20,142 nucleotides of DNA from a virus: positions 1 through 20,142 of IMG/VR virus record IMGVR_UViG_3300022602_000512. One strand, written 5' to 3'. Position numbers and translations under genes: made by a program. Every line of letters starts with the position of its first letter. The first letter of the stretch is position 1. Below, in pieces: positions 6,598 to 13,842 of the stretch. The notes beneath the pieces were generated by a model. That model saw only the letters and a list, made by a program, of their open reading frames with translations. It had not been told where the DNA came from and did not search any database.

Positions 6598-8385
6598 ATG
6601 CACCCGAATACACCCGCACATCCCGTTAGCTTCCCCCCCGGCAAATCCCTCGCCCTCTGCATCATCGCGGGGAATGTCGAACATTACATCGAGCGATTCA
6701 TCCGCTCCTTTCAAAAACTCACCCCGCACATTTTCGTTGTGCGAGCCGTGGGGAATCAGGTGCCCGACCGCACGTTGGAGATCGCCCAGGCGATGGGGTG
6801 CCAGATCAATGCTTATTACAATTCGCCCGAGCATGCCGACTGGCCCCATGTCGACAATTTCGGCGCGGCCCGCCAGATGGCCTTCGACCTCGGCACGGCA
6901 GCCGGTCATCAGTTCCTCATGTGGGCCGACACCGATGACTGCATCGATCCTGAGAGTGTGAAAGAGATTCATGCCCTTCTCCGCGAGCAGGAATTCGACT
7001 GCCTCTATCTTCCCTACCGACTTTCCAATAACAACCTCGCCCCCGTCCGCGAGCGCATCATCCGTGCCGGGACATTCCGCTGGCAGGATCGCGTGCATGA
7101 AAGCCTCGCCGCCGTGATCGAGGAGCCTCGCTATCTCCGGGGAACCGGGGCCGAGGTCACCCACATGCCGGGCACCCATCGGAACGATCAGCCCAATGCA
7201 CGGAACACCCGCATTCTGGAAAGTCTCCGCAAGGAAGATGGGGGTCTTTTGCCCCGATGGTGCTTCTATCTCTGCCAGGAGTACGAGGTGCAAGGCCGTC
7301 AGGAGGAAGCAATCCGCACGGCCTTGGAGGGCATCACCGGTTGGCAGGCCGACCGCAGCGCGCTCCAGTCCTGCGAGGCCTACGAACTCTACGTCATGCT
7401 TGCGCGGTGGGGATCGGATCCGAATGCCAAGCTGGCCCTCCTGCGCGAGGCGTGGGCACTCGAGCCGTGGCGTCGCGAGGCCCTCGCCCTCATGGCCGGT
7501 GCCTATGCCGACCTTGGATCGGCTGCGGAATGCCTCGCCCTGGCACGCATGACCGTCTCCCTTCCCGAACCTCCGTTGCAGCCGTGGACTCATCGTTCCA
7601 GCATCTACCGTTTGGGAGGAATTTACCTCTACACGATGGCGTTGCGGATGAATGGGATGAATTCCGAGGCCGACACCCTCGAGGAGCAGATGTTCCGTCA
7701 GGGTGGATCGATGATCTCCATCATTCACCCGACGCATGGCCGCCCCGCTGCGGCCGCCCGGGTACGTTCCCTCTTCCTGGAGCGCGCCCGTCACCCCGAG
7801 CGGATTGAGTATCTCTTTGGATACAACGAGGCCGACACCGAGAGCGCCGCGATCCTGAGCCGGTTCCGGCATGCCGTCAGCCCGGCCTTTGACGATCCGC
7901 AAAAGCCGACCACCGTGGCAAATGCCAATGCCGCCTTTGCCAAAAGCTCCGGCCAGATCCTTGTCATGGCAGCCGACGACGTCGAGCCTCCCTTCTGGTG
8001 GGACGAGACACTGCTTCAGCAGATCGGCGACCCGACCCAGCCCGCCGTCCTCGAGGTCGGCGACGGCCACCGCAAGGACGATCTCCTCGCGCATCCCGTT
8101 TTTACTCGGAGCGTCCCCGCCCTGCTCGGCCTGCCCCCGGGGGAAATGTTCTCAAGCGAATACGATCATCTTTTTTTCGACACCGAATTCACATTCCGAG
8201 CGCGCAGGGCACGCCTGGTGAAACCTTCCACCCTCACCCTGACCCATCATCACCCGATGTTCGAGCCGGTCGAATTCGACGCCACCTATCAGCGCGGGAA
8301 CAACCCCGAATCCTACGCCCGAGGCGAGGCCACCTATCGCCGCCGCAACCCGGAGGCCTTCGGCCCCGCCGATCTGATTGTATGA
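6598..8385 (+). CDS. two-domain glycosyltransferase (GT2-like, GT-A fold)
   Basis: 595 aa. Domain 1 (about residues 15-240) is GT2-like: it opens KSLALCIIAGNVEHYIERFI, has the family-typical conserved D/N stretch around HVDNFGAARQMAF, and a DXD-type metal/nucleotide-sugar site at D111-T-D-D114 (LMWADTDDCID). A helical middle (about 240-370), with TPR-like helices such as EEAIRTALEGI and AKLALLREAWALEPWRREAL, links to a second GT-A-like domain starting at M372 (ISIIHPTHGRP) with an acidic pair D460-D461 (MAADDVEPPFWW). It probably transfers sugar from a nucleotide donor; the acceptor (capsid, tail or host surface) is unknown. It sits between the capsid terminator and the connector genes and ends in an ATGA overlap. 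The lack of a signal peptide suggests a cytoplasmic enzyme. Confidence 0.8.
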   Translation: MHPNTPAHPVSFPPGKSLALCIIAGNVEHYIERFIRSFQKLTPHIFVVRAVGNQVPDRTLEIAQAMGCQINAYYNSPEHADWPHVDNFGAARQMAFDLGTAAGHQFLMWADTDDCIDPESVKEIHALLREQEFDCLYLPYRLSNNNLAPVRERIIRAGTFRWQDRVHESLAAVIEEPRYLRGTGAEVTHMPGTHRNDQPNARNTRILESLRKEDGGLLPRWCFYLCQEYEVQGRQEEAIRTALEGITGWQADRSALQSCEAYELYVMLARWGSDPNAKLALLREAWALEPWRREALALMAGAYADLGSAAECLALARMTVSLPEPPLQPWTHRSSIYRLGGIYLYTMALRMNGMNSEADTLEEQMFRQGGSMISIIHPTHGRPAAAARVRSLFLERARHPERIEYLFGYNEADTESAAILSRFRHAVSPAFDDPQKPTTVANANAAFAKSSGQILVMAADDVEPPFWWDETLLQQIGDPTQPAVLEVGDGHRKDDLLAHPVFTRSVPALLGLPPGEMFSSEYDHLFFDTEFTFRARRARLVKPSTLTLTHHHPMFEPVEFDATYQRGNNPESYARGEATYRRRNPEAFGPADLIV

Positions 8386-8546
8386 AACAAGACTCCGAAA
8401 AAGTAAAAAAGGCCAAAGCCGACCTTGCCCAGGCCAAGGCTGGAAAATGGCGCAACCTGAAAGAAAACCAAGCCGGGAAAGGGGACAAACCCCGTCACAA
8501 CCTTAAAGCTTACGCAAAGGGCTGGGATGCCATTTTTGGAAAATGA
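8382..8546 (+). CDS. small Lys-rich hypothetical protein (54 aa)
   Basis: ATG 8382 overlaps the glycosyltransferase stop (ATGA). The 54-aa product is strongly basic and helical at the N-terminus (KVKKAKADLAQAKAGKWRNL), then GKGDKPRHNLKAYAKGWDAIF. No family is recognised. The base composition suggests nucleic-acid or acidic-surface contact, which is only inference. It is followed by another ATGA overlap, so it is part of a coupled chain from the glycosyltransferase to the connector. Confidence 0.55.
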   Translation: MKQDSEKVKKAKADLAQAKAGKWRNLKENQAGKGDKPRHNLKAYAKGWDAIFGK

Positions 8547-8665
8547 AACCGAAGAAACTCGTTTTCAAAAAGCTCTCCCCTGCCGAAAAACTGCTCGCCC
8601 AGTTCCGCAAGATTCAGGAACCCCGCGCTAGAAAAGCCAACTTGACACCCCCGGAGAGGAAATGA
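8543..8665 (+). CDS. tiny basic hypothetical protein (40 aa)
   Basis: ATG 8543 overlaps the preceding stop (ATGA) and its own TGA (8663-8665) overlaps the next ATG at 8662 (ATGA). The product starts MKPKKLVFKKLSPAEKLLAQ and ends LTPPERK; it is basic with one likely helix. Support comes from the exact overlaps on both sides and the lack of any other use for the 115 bases. The TTGACA motif for the next gene lies inside its last codons. Function unknown. Confidence 0.5.
   Translation: MKPKKLVFKKLSPAEKLLAQFRKIQEPRARKANLTPPERK
8642..8647 (+). promoter_or_regulatory. TTGACR start-associated motif, copy 6
   Basis: TTGACA (preceded by C), 20 nt before ATG 8662, with an SD-like GGAGAGG between. It lies in the 3' coding end of the 40-aa gene. 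Confidence 0.5.
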
Positions 8666-8979
8666 ATGCCGCCTCCGTCCTCCTCGATGTCGCCCTCGGC
8701 GATCTGACCGGGATCGCCGGTGAGATCCTGACCTTCGCGGCCGGATCGGTCAGCGCCGTGGTGAGCGCCGTCGATTTTCAGGACGAGTACCAGATGGGGG
8801 GCCATAACGTGAAGCACGGGGTCACCGCCGCGCTGAGGAAAAGCGATTTGCGTCAGCGGGGAATTCCGACGCCTGGCATCGGGGATCTTTTCACCTACAA
8901 CAACCTGACCCTTCAGGTCATCCGCGTCGATTACGAGGCCAGCGGACTCACCCTCACCGCCTCGGAGGTCAGCGTATGA
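8662..8979 (+). CDS. head-tail connector, gpFII-like
   Basis: 105 aa. Position (after the capsid, before the tail terminator) and size match lambda gpFII-type connectors that attach to the gpW ring and present the surface for tail joining. Visible: an N-terminal Ala/Val-rich half (residues 1-40), a loop YQMGGHNVKHG (43-53) of the kind left disordered in gpFII, and a beta-rich C-terminal half with PGIGDLFTYNNLTLQVIRVD and ending LTLTASEVSV. It has an ATGA overlap at both ends. The family call is by architecture; sequence identity to lambda is low by eye. Confidence 0.5.
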   Translation: MNAASVLLDVALGDLTGIAGEILTFAAGSVSAVVSAVDFQDEYQMGGHNVKHGVTAALRKSDLRQRGIPTPGIGDLFTYNNLTLQVIRVDYEASGLTLTASEVSV

Positions 8980-9401
8980 CCCTTGAGAATGCCATCATGG
9001 CGGCAGTCACCTCCCGGCTCTCGTCCGTCGGGGGGCTTTCCGGCATTTCCATCGTCCAGGGGAACGGTGACGAGGTGCTCACTGTCCCGAGAATCGCCGT
9101 CGAGGCCACCCGCGAGGCCGTGGCGATCCCGGGTTATTCGGTCTACGGAGTAAAGCTCGACGTCGTCGTGACGGCGAATGCCTGGGAGCAGGCCCAAGGA
9201 GGGACTTCCGGAAATCAAGAGATCGAAACCCTTTTCGCCCTGATTGAGGGATCCCTCACAGGCGACCTTACCGACATGACCGATGGCGACGTGATCGTCC
9301 ATGGCGCACGCTGGGACGGAGGGGTCAGTGATTTGAGGCAGAACCGCACCATTTCCCGCACCTGGACGATCACGCTTCTGGCAAGTCCCCTGACGGATTG
9401 A
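8976..9401 (+). CDS. tail terminator / minor tail protein (gpU-like position)
   Basis: 141 aa, ATGA overlap with the connector. Proteins here usually cap the tail tube and dock it to the head. The layout is a helix (LENAIMAAVTSRLSSV), a beta strand pair (VPRIAVEATREAV, GVKLDVVVTANAW), a second helix (NQEIETLFALIEGSL) and closing strands (RTISRTWTITLLASP), which agrees with the alpha/beta fold of gpU-type terminators. No catalytic motif. Called by order of genes and fold pattern only. It is followed by a 32-nt gap with a TTGACA motif before the tail tube gene. Confidence 0.5.
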   Translation: MTLENAIMAAVTSRLSSVGGLSGISIVQGNGDEVLTVPRIAVEATREAVAIPGYSVYGVKLDVVVTANAWEQAQGGTSGNQEIETLFALIEGSLTGDLTDMTDGDVIVHGARWDGGVSDLRQNRTISRTWTITLLASPLTD

Positions 9402-9411
9402 TCCGGATCAG

Positions 9412-9417
9412 TTGACA
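9412..9417 (+). promoter_or_regulatory. TTGACR start-associated motif, copy 7
   Basis: GTTGACA, 22 nt before ATG 9434, with CGGGGAA between. It favours ATG 9434 over the out-of-frame ATG at 9427. Confidence 0.5.
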
Positions 9418-9433
9418 CATCGGGGAATGCATT

Positions 9434-9802
9434 ATGGCATCCCTCATCGGCGTAACCTCTGGCGTGGCGTTCGGTCTCACTTCCGAATCCGGCATCCTCG
9501 TTCAATCTTTCAGCCTCACGGCCAACTCGGAGAAAACCGAGGTCAAGAACCACCTCGGCGACGTCGCCCTGGTGGCCTACCACAACAACAAGATGACGGG
9601 ATCCGTCGCGGGCACCGTGGCCGGGACGACCGGAGTCGCCGGTGCCGCGATCGCGGCCTCCCTCACCGTGGCAAACCTTGAATCCCTCGGTGGCGTGACC
9701 GGCACGGCCTATGTCGATTCCGTCGCCCTGACCAAGGGAGCCGACAAATTCCAAGACATCTCCGTCAGCTTCACCATCTACCCGAGCCTCGGGAACTCTT
9801 AA
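9434..9802 (+). CDS. major tail tube protein
   Basis: 122 aa. It is beta-rich, with one short helix, and lies between the terminator-like gene and the tail chaperones, as expected for the tube subunit. Visible segments: SFSLTANSEKTEVKNHLGDVAL (about 26-47) as the tube beta-hairpin with its charged loop, YHNNKMTGSVAGTVAG (49-64), and a C-terminal strand DISVSFTIYPSLGNS. At 122 aa it is short for a siphophage tube protein, but complete start and stop are present. ATG 9434 is backed by TTGACA 22 nt upstream and GGGGAA. Confidence 0.68.
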   Translation: MASLIGVTSGVAFGLTSESGILVQSFSLTANSEKTEVKNHLGDVALVAYHNNKMTGSVAGTVAGTTGVAGAAIAASLTVANLESLGGVTGTAYVDSVALTKGADKFQDISVSFTIYPSLGNS

Positions 9803-9833
9803 TCCAGGCTCCGGTCGGTCTGAATAAAACGCG

Positions 9834-10250
9834 ATGAATAACGAGACGGACATGATGCAGGGGGGATGGTTTTCCACCACCGACCTGAAGCTCGCCGTCT
9901 CGCTTCACGCGGCGGGATTTGCTTTCCGCGAGCATGCCGAATGCACCCGGCTACTCCATGAGGGTAGGGAGAGCTTTACCTGGCACTTCCGCACCGTGAA
10001 TTCCGAGGGCCGCAAGATCGAGGAATTCGTTTCCCAATGGGAAAAGCCCGCCGGAAAGGATCTTGAGCGGCCCGATTCCATGGTCTGTTTCTTCCTTGCC
10101 CGGGAAATCATGTTTTCTCGCACCCACATCATCGCGGAGAGCCACCGCGTTCCGCAGCATCGACTCCTGCAGCGGGGGGACAAGCGACTCCTGGTCACCG
10201 GGCGGCTCGGCCGCGAGGAGCGCGAAGGCCTCGCCCGATTGGCAAGCTAG
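9834..10250 (+). CDS. hypothetical protein between tail tube and tail chaperone (138 aa)
   Basis: Start ATG 9834; in-frame ATGs also occur at 9849 and 9852, so the true start could be 5-6 codons later. No SD and no TTGACR motif precede it. The product is a mixed alpha/beta protein with TTDLKLAVSLHAAGFAF (about 14-30), FTWHFRTVNSEGRKIEEFV, and a basic C-terminal end (QRGDKRLLVTGRLGREEREG). I do not recognise a family. Its fixed place suggests a tail-assembly accessory role, but nothing in the sequence identifies it. Confidence 0.55.
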   Translation: MNNETDMMQGGWFSTTDLKLAVSLHAAGFAFREHAECTRLLHEGRESFTWHFRTVNSEGRKIEEFVSQWEKPAGKDLERPDSMVCFFLAREIMFSRTHIIAESHRVPQHRLLQRGDKRLLVTGRLGREEREGLARLAS

Positions 10251-10264
10251 GAATCCCCTTTCCC

Positions 10265-10759
10265 ATGAAAAACAAAAACAAGAACATCCCCAAAAGCACC
10301 CTCGCCGAGGAAATGGATTCCTTCGATGCCGAGAATCTGAACGCGATCAATACCGATGAGCGCAACCGCGAGCTCGATCATGAGATTCTCAAGGACGGAG
10401 ATGAGATCGCAGGCCTCCTCCTAAGGCCGATCAGTGCCGGGGATCTTGCGTTGCTGCTCGATCTCGGCGTCGGATTGCTGGTAGGACGGATGTCTTCCCT
10501 TTTCTTTGATGTCGGGGCGATTCTCTACTGTCAGAGCCATTCCAAATCGGAAATCCGGCATCTTGCGGCCCGCCCTTCGGAATTCCGTGCCGCCGTCTAT
10601 GACTTTCTGGACGAATTCGAGCCCAATGTCTTTGCGGAAGCCCAGCCCAAGATCATGGCCATGATTGAACGGATGAACAAATCGCGTACCGCGCTCAAGG
10701 GAACCCTCGGGGGCAACGGGGAAAGCATCTCCCCAAAAGCTGGCGGCCGGGCTGGCTGA
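10265..10759 (+). CDS. tail assembly chaperone, gpG-like
   Basis: 164 aa. In lambda-type phages the gene before the tape measure makes a chaperone G and, by -1 frameshift, a longer G-T that coats the tape measure and recruits tube subunits. This product has a polar N-terminus, a central hydrophobic helix region (GLLLRPISAGDLALLLDLGVGL, about 55-76), a second helical part (RPSEFRAAVYDFLDEF) and a loose Gly/Ser-rich end. A slippery CCCAAAA in the right phase lies 7 codons before its stop. The first 20 codons are Lys/Asn-rich. Confidence 0.62.
   Translation: MKNKNKNIPKSTLAEEMDSFDAENLNAINTDERNRELDHEILKDGDEIAGLLLRPISAGDLALLLDLGVGLLVGRMSSLFFDVGAILYCQSHSKSEIRHLAARPSEFRAAVYDFLDEFEPNVFAEAQPKIMAMIERMNKSRTALKGTLGGNGESISPKAGGRAG
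10732..10738 (+). promoter_or_regulatory. -1 ribosomal frameshift site C CCA AAA
   Basis: In the G frame the codons are TCC CCA AAA GCT, so the heptamer C-CCA-AAA (X-XXY-YYZ) is correctly phased; slipping back gives CCC AAA. The G stop (TGA 10757-10759) is close downstream. A possible stimulatory stem is 10748-10752 with 10771-10775 (CGGGC/GCCCG), 9 nt after the heptamer, with a small inner stem 10753-10755 with 10760-10762. Confidence 0.6.
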
Positions 10760-10932
10760 CCAGTTACCTGGCCCGCCTGGCCGAAAAGACAAGCTGGAGC
10801 TACGAATTCATCCTCTGGGAACTCCCTTTTTCCGAAGGGATGAGGATCCTCGATTTTCATGCATGGATCGGGGGGAAACTCCTCCGATGGGCCGACGATG
10901 TCTGGGACATTGACAGGGAGCCCCTGGAGTGA
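10738..10932 (+). CDS. gpT-like extension, expressed as G-T frameshift fusion
   Basis: Reading in the -1 frame from the slip gives 64 more codons with no good start of its own, ending at TGA 10930-10932. The fusion would be about 222 aa (158 from G plus 64). The extension has the look of T domains of tail chaperones: a helix with SYLARLAEKTSWSYEFILWE followed by LPFSEGMRILDFHAWIGG and a Trp-rich acidic end (WADDVWDIDREPLE). The conserved-looking coding sequence covering all of the otherwise empty 170 bases between the G stop and the next start is the main support. The stop overlaps the next GTG start (GTGA). Confidence 0.62.
   Translation, partial: SWRPGWLTSYLARLAEKTSWSYEFILWELPFSEGMRILDFHAWIGGKLLRWADDVWDIDREPLE
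10910..10915 (+). promoter_or_regulatory. TTGACR start-associated motif, copy 8
   Basis: TTGACA (preceded by A), 19 nt before GTG 10929, inside the end of the T-like frame. It supports the GTG as a start and is followed by GGGAG. Confidence 0.45.
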
Positions 10933-11846
10933 AGGCCACCGTGAATATCGACAACGAAAAGCTCCTGGCAAAGCTGCGGAAATACGAGGAAGTCACCGGG
11001 AAAACCGTTGCTGATTCCATGCGCCGGGCGGCCCGCCTTCTGGCCGTCAATCTCGCTTATAATACCCCCCCGTTCGGCATGGACAAGGAAGCCCAACGTC
11101 AGGGGGAGCGTGCCGTTCAAAATGACATCCTGCGGGTCTACACGCCCGCTGCCCCGATCAAGCTGAAGCACGATTCGGTGAAATTGAGCCTTCGGGAATC
11201 GGCCCGCCGGTTCCTGACGCGCGATTTCGATTTGAGGGACTCCATCATCGCGGCCATCGACGCGGGGAATCGCGTGCATAACCGGCACGCCGACAACCCT
11301 CAGAAGAAAATAACAAAAAAATCCAAGGCCCTTGGACAATCCGATCTCGTGGCAATTCTCAAGGATGCTCCCGGATTTAACAGGCTCAATGTCTCGACCG
11401 GCGTCGATGTTTCCTTTCACCAGCGCACCCGCAATGCCGTTGGCCGCGTCCGCAAAGGGTGGAAGGGACGCGAAGTCGTCTACAATTCCAAGGAACTGGA
11501 AACCTACATCAAGGAAAAGCAGGAAAAGGTAGGCATGACCAAAGCGGGCTGGGCCAAGGCCGCCATTCTGGTGAACGCCCCCGTTTCCAATGCCCTGCGC
11601 GGGATTTCCTCATGGGTCAAAAGGCATTGTGATTTCGTCCAGGCATCGGTTTCGGATCGAGCCGAGGCCGAACTCCCGGAGATCGTCCTCACTTCAAAGG
11701 TTCCTTGGGCCGACAAGGCGACCCGGGAGCAGGCCTACAAGGATGCGCTGAGAATCGCGCGTGAGAAATTCTACAAATCCCTCGGCAAGGAAATCCGCGA
11801 AGAGCTTAAACGATCCGCTGCGATGACATCGGGGGCCACGGTATGA
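10929..11846 (+). CDS. hypothetical tail-region protein (305 aa)
   Basis: GTG start overlapping the T-frame stop (GTGA), with TTGACA 19 nt upstream. The 305-aa product begins KATVNIDNEKLLAKLRKYEE and has an N-terminal helical region (about 8-50) reminiscent of tail-completion or HK97 gp10-type proteins, then a basic middle (NPQKKITKKSKALGQ), a segment KVGMTKAGWAKAAILV, and a helical charged C-terminus (REKFYKSLGKEIREELKRS). The family is not certain. The slot between the frameshifted chaperone and the tape measure is normally empty in lambda-type phages, so its role in tail assembly is worth noting but unproved. The stop overlaps the tape-measure start (ATGA). Confidence 0.65.
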   Translation: MKATVNIDNEKLLAKLRKYEEVTGKTVADSMRRAARLLAVNLAYNTPPFGMDKEAQRQGERAVQNDILRVYTPAAPIKLKHDSVKLSLRESARRFLTRDFDLRDSIIAAIDAGNRVHNRHADNPQKKITKKSKALGQSDLVAILKDAPGFNRLNVSTGVDVSFHQRTRNAVGRVRKGWKGREVVYNSKELETYIKEKQEKVGMTKAGWAKAAILVNAPVSNALRGISSWVKRHCDFVQASVSDRAEAELPEIVLTSKVPWADKATREQAYKDALRIAREKFYKSLGKEIREELKRSAAMTSGATV

Positions 11847-13834
11847 GCGACGTATCCGTATCCCTGGGAGTCACCGGGAAAGATCAGGTCATCGGGGCCT
11901 TCCATGAGGTCGGTGACTCGGCCAAGGAGCTCGGGGATGCCCTCATGGAGCATACCAAGAAACTCGCCGAAATGTTTCTGGGATATGAGGCCGCCCTGAA
12001 GGCGCTCGAAACTTTCAAGAAAGCCCTCGAGGTCGGCAAAGAATTGGACAATCTCTCGCAGGAGACGGGAATCTCGGCGGGGAAAGTGGCCGTTTTGCAG
12101 CGTGCCTTTGAGGATGCAGGCATCGGTGCCGATAAATTCGGCCCCCTGGTGAACAAGATGCAGAAATTCATCGAGGGAGCCGGTGATGCCTCGGGGAAAT
12201 CTGCCGAGGCTCTGGCTAATCTTGGGCTGACAGCGGAGGATCTGACCAAGCTCTCCCCGGACGAACAATTCAGAAAGCTGGGCCAAGCCATCAATGCCAT
12301 CCATGATCCTGCGACCAAGGCCGCCTACAGCATGGAAATCTTCGGGAAGGCAGGGGGGCGCACCCTGGCACTGTTTAACGATTTTGACCGAAAAGTCGCG
12401 GATGCTTCCGGATCGCTCGGATCCTACGGTGACGAGATGGACAAGAGCGCCGAAGGATTCCATTTATTGCTCAACGGATTTGAGGATGTGGGGAACAAGG
12501 CCACGGAATTTGCAGCGGGAATTCTGGGCGACGCCTATCCGGCGCTCAAGACACTGGTCGAATACGCCGCGAACTTCGACGCGACATCGATGGGGAAAGC
12601 ATTCAGCGCATCATTCCGAGACGGTATTGATTTTGCCCTGGGGATTTTCCGAGATCCGGGCGACACGTTTTTGGCGTTCGGGGATGCTTTGGTGCTGGCG
12701 TTCAAGACGGCCATCAATGCCCTCGATAATGGGTTGGTCTATGTGTTCGATTTTGCGACCAATTATTACAAGGAACTCCTCCCTCAAGCTGCGGAATTGC
12801 TGAGGGATGAATTTAAGGCCGCCTTCGGGTTCGTCGTTTCTTCCTTTGGGTCGCTTTTGGCGGAAGTTTTCACCGGGATCGCCGGATATCTTCCCGAGAA
12901 ATTGGGCCGCCCGATGGCCGAACTCGGGGAAAAGATGCGCGCATCGTCGGAAAAATGGGCGACCGATGCCTCGGTCGGTCTGGCCGGAGCCTGGGACAAA
13001 ATTTCCGGGGCCGCCGCCAAAGCCACCGAAGAGACGCATCTTCAGGCAATCGATTATATGGACATGGAAGGATCAGGCGAACGGCTCAAGGGACACACGG
13101 CCGCCGTCGTCGAACATGGAAAAGCGTTCCGTGAAGAAATTGAGCAAGCGAACGAAGAATCGGCAAAAATGGCCGAGATGACGGCCCAAATGAAAAAAGA
13201 CGCCATCGCCATCGCGGATGCGTTTTCCGGAGCCACGGCCAGTTTCAAGGACTTCAAAGGGCAGGGCGGAGACGCGAGCTTTGCCAACATCGCGGCTGGA
13301 GGAGGCATCCAGGGGACGCTGAACATGCAGGGGATCGGGCAGGACTCGGCCAATCCATCCATCGGCCCCGTAGACTCCCCTCGTGACCGGGCAACCGTGG
13401 ATTCCTCCACCGGACGCATCAGCTACACCCGCGCCACCGGTGCGACCCTGGATGAGAATGCGGCGGCTAACAAGACGGCTGCGGATTTTTCAGCGTACAC
13501 GTCGCATCAGGGGGGTCGGATCGGAGATCAGTCAGGGCAATACAATCCCGACGCCCTCGAAAATGCCGACACGGTCAAATCCCGCCTCGCATCGCAGCTC
13601 TACCTCGACTCGCCCGGCATGACGGTGGACGAATCCCAGCAAGCAGCGGCCCAAATGTATGACGAACAACTCAATAAGAACCGTGGCCCGCAAGAGGCTG
13701 CCGGGGGAGCTGCAGGGGGCAAATCAGGATCGGGTAAGCCTGCTTCCGATCCGTTCGCTGACATCGTGGCCCTGCTGAAACAACACCTTCCCAAGATCGA
13801 CACCAACACCGAGGCCTTCGCCGTCCTCACGTAA
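11843..13834 (+). CDS. tape measure protein
   Basis: 663 aa. It sets tail length and is ejected ahead of the DNA. N-terminal coiled-coil helices (about residues 15-75: KELGDALMEHTKKLAEMF, ALKALETFKKALEV), then the tape-measure signature region LSQETGISAGKVAVLQRAFE (about 72-91), long alternating helices, a hydrophobic stretch FGFVVSSFGSLLAEVFTGIA (about 327-346) and a Gly/Ala/Ser linker near the C-terminus (AAGGAAGGKSGSG). Using the usual rule of about 0.15 nm per residue, the tail would be near 100 nm; that is an estimate. No lytic transglycosylase or peptidase motif is seen. ATGA overlap with the preceding gene. Confidence 0.85.
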   Translation: MSDVSVSLGVTGKDQVIGAFHEVGDSAKELGDALMEHTKKLAEMFLGYEAALKALETFKKALEVGKELDNLSQETGISAGKVAVLQRAFEDAGIGADKFGPLVNKMQKFIEGAGDASGKSAEALANLGLTAEDLTKLSPDEQFRKLGQAINAIHDPATKAAYSMEIFGKAGGRTLALFNDFDRKVADASGSLGSYGDEMDKSAEGFHLLLNGFEDVGNKATEFAAGILGDAYPALKTLVEYAANFDATSMGKAFSASFRDGIDFALGIFRDPGDTFLAFGDALVLAFKTAINALDNGLVYVFDFATNYYKELLPQAAELLRDEFKAAFGFVVSSFGSLLAEVFTGIAGYLPEKLGRPMAELGEKMRASSEKWATDASVGLAGAWDKISGAAAKATEETHLQAIDYMDMEGSGERLKGHTAAVVEHGKAFREEIEQANEESAKMAEMTAQMKKDAIAIADAFSGATASFKDFKGQGGDASFANIAAGGGIQGTLNMQGIGQDSANPSIGPVDSPRDRATVDSSTGRISYTRATGATLDENAAANKTAADFSAYTSHQGGRIGDQSGQYNPDALENADTVKSRLASQLYLDSPGMTVDESQQAAAQMYDEQLNKNRGPQEAAGGAAGGKSGSGKPASDPFADIVALLKQHLPKIDTNTEAFAVLT

Positions 13835-13842
13835 CAAACCAC

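Noticed and set aside
6575-6603. TTGACA at 6575 read as a sigma-70 -35 box
   Set aside because: A 16-17 nt spacer puts the -10 at TATGCA or ATGCAC on the start codon, a poor match, and the transcript would start after the ATG. The same holds for the other TTGACR copies.
5605-8094. 829-codon open frame on the minus strand, antisense to capsid and glycosyltransferase
   Set aside because: The plus strand has clear capsid and glycosyltransferase proteins. Long antisense frames are expected in GC-rich genes with strong third-position bias, and the translation is Gly/Asp/Glu/Val-rich without domains.
9399-9410. Perfect 12-bp palindrome TGATCCGGATCA overlapping a stop codon
   Set aside because: About five such palindromes are expected in 20 kb by chance; no second copy was seen and it has no spacing relation beyond adjacency to a TTGACA motif.
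10719-10725. Lambda-like slippery GGGAAAG in the tail chaperone gene
   Set aside because: Wrong phase: the in-frame codons are GGG GAA AGC, so tandem -1 slippage as in lambda is not possible. C CCA AAA at 10732 is correctly phased.
12384-12404. TTGACC followed 18 nt later by ATG 12402 inside the tape measure gene
   Set aside because: The ATG is out of frame with the tape measure and opens an Arg/Ser-rich shadow frame; the base after TTGAC is C, unlike all nine start-linked copies.
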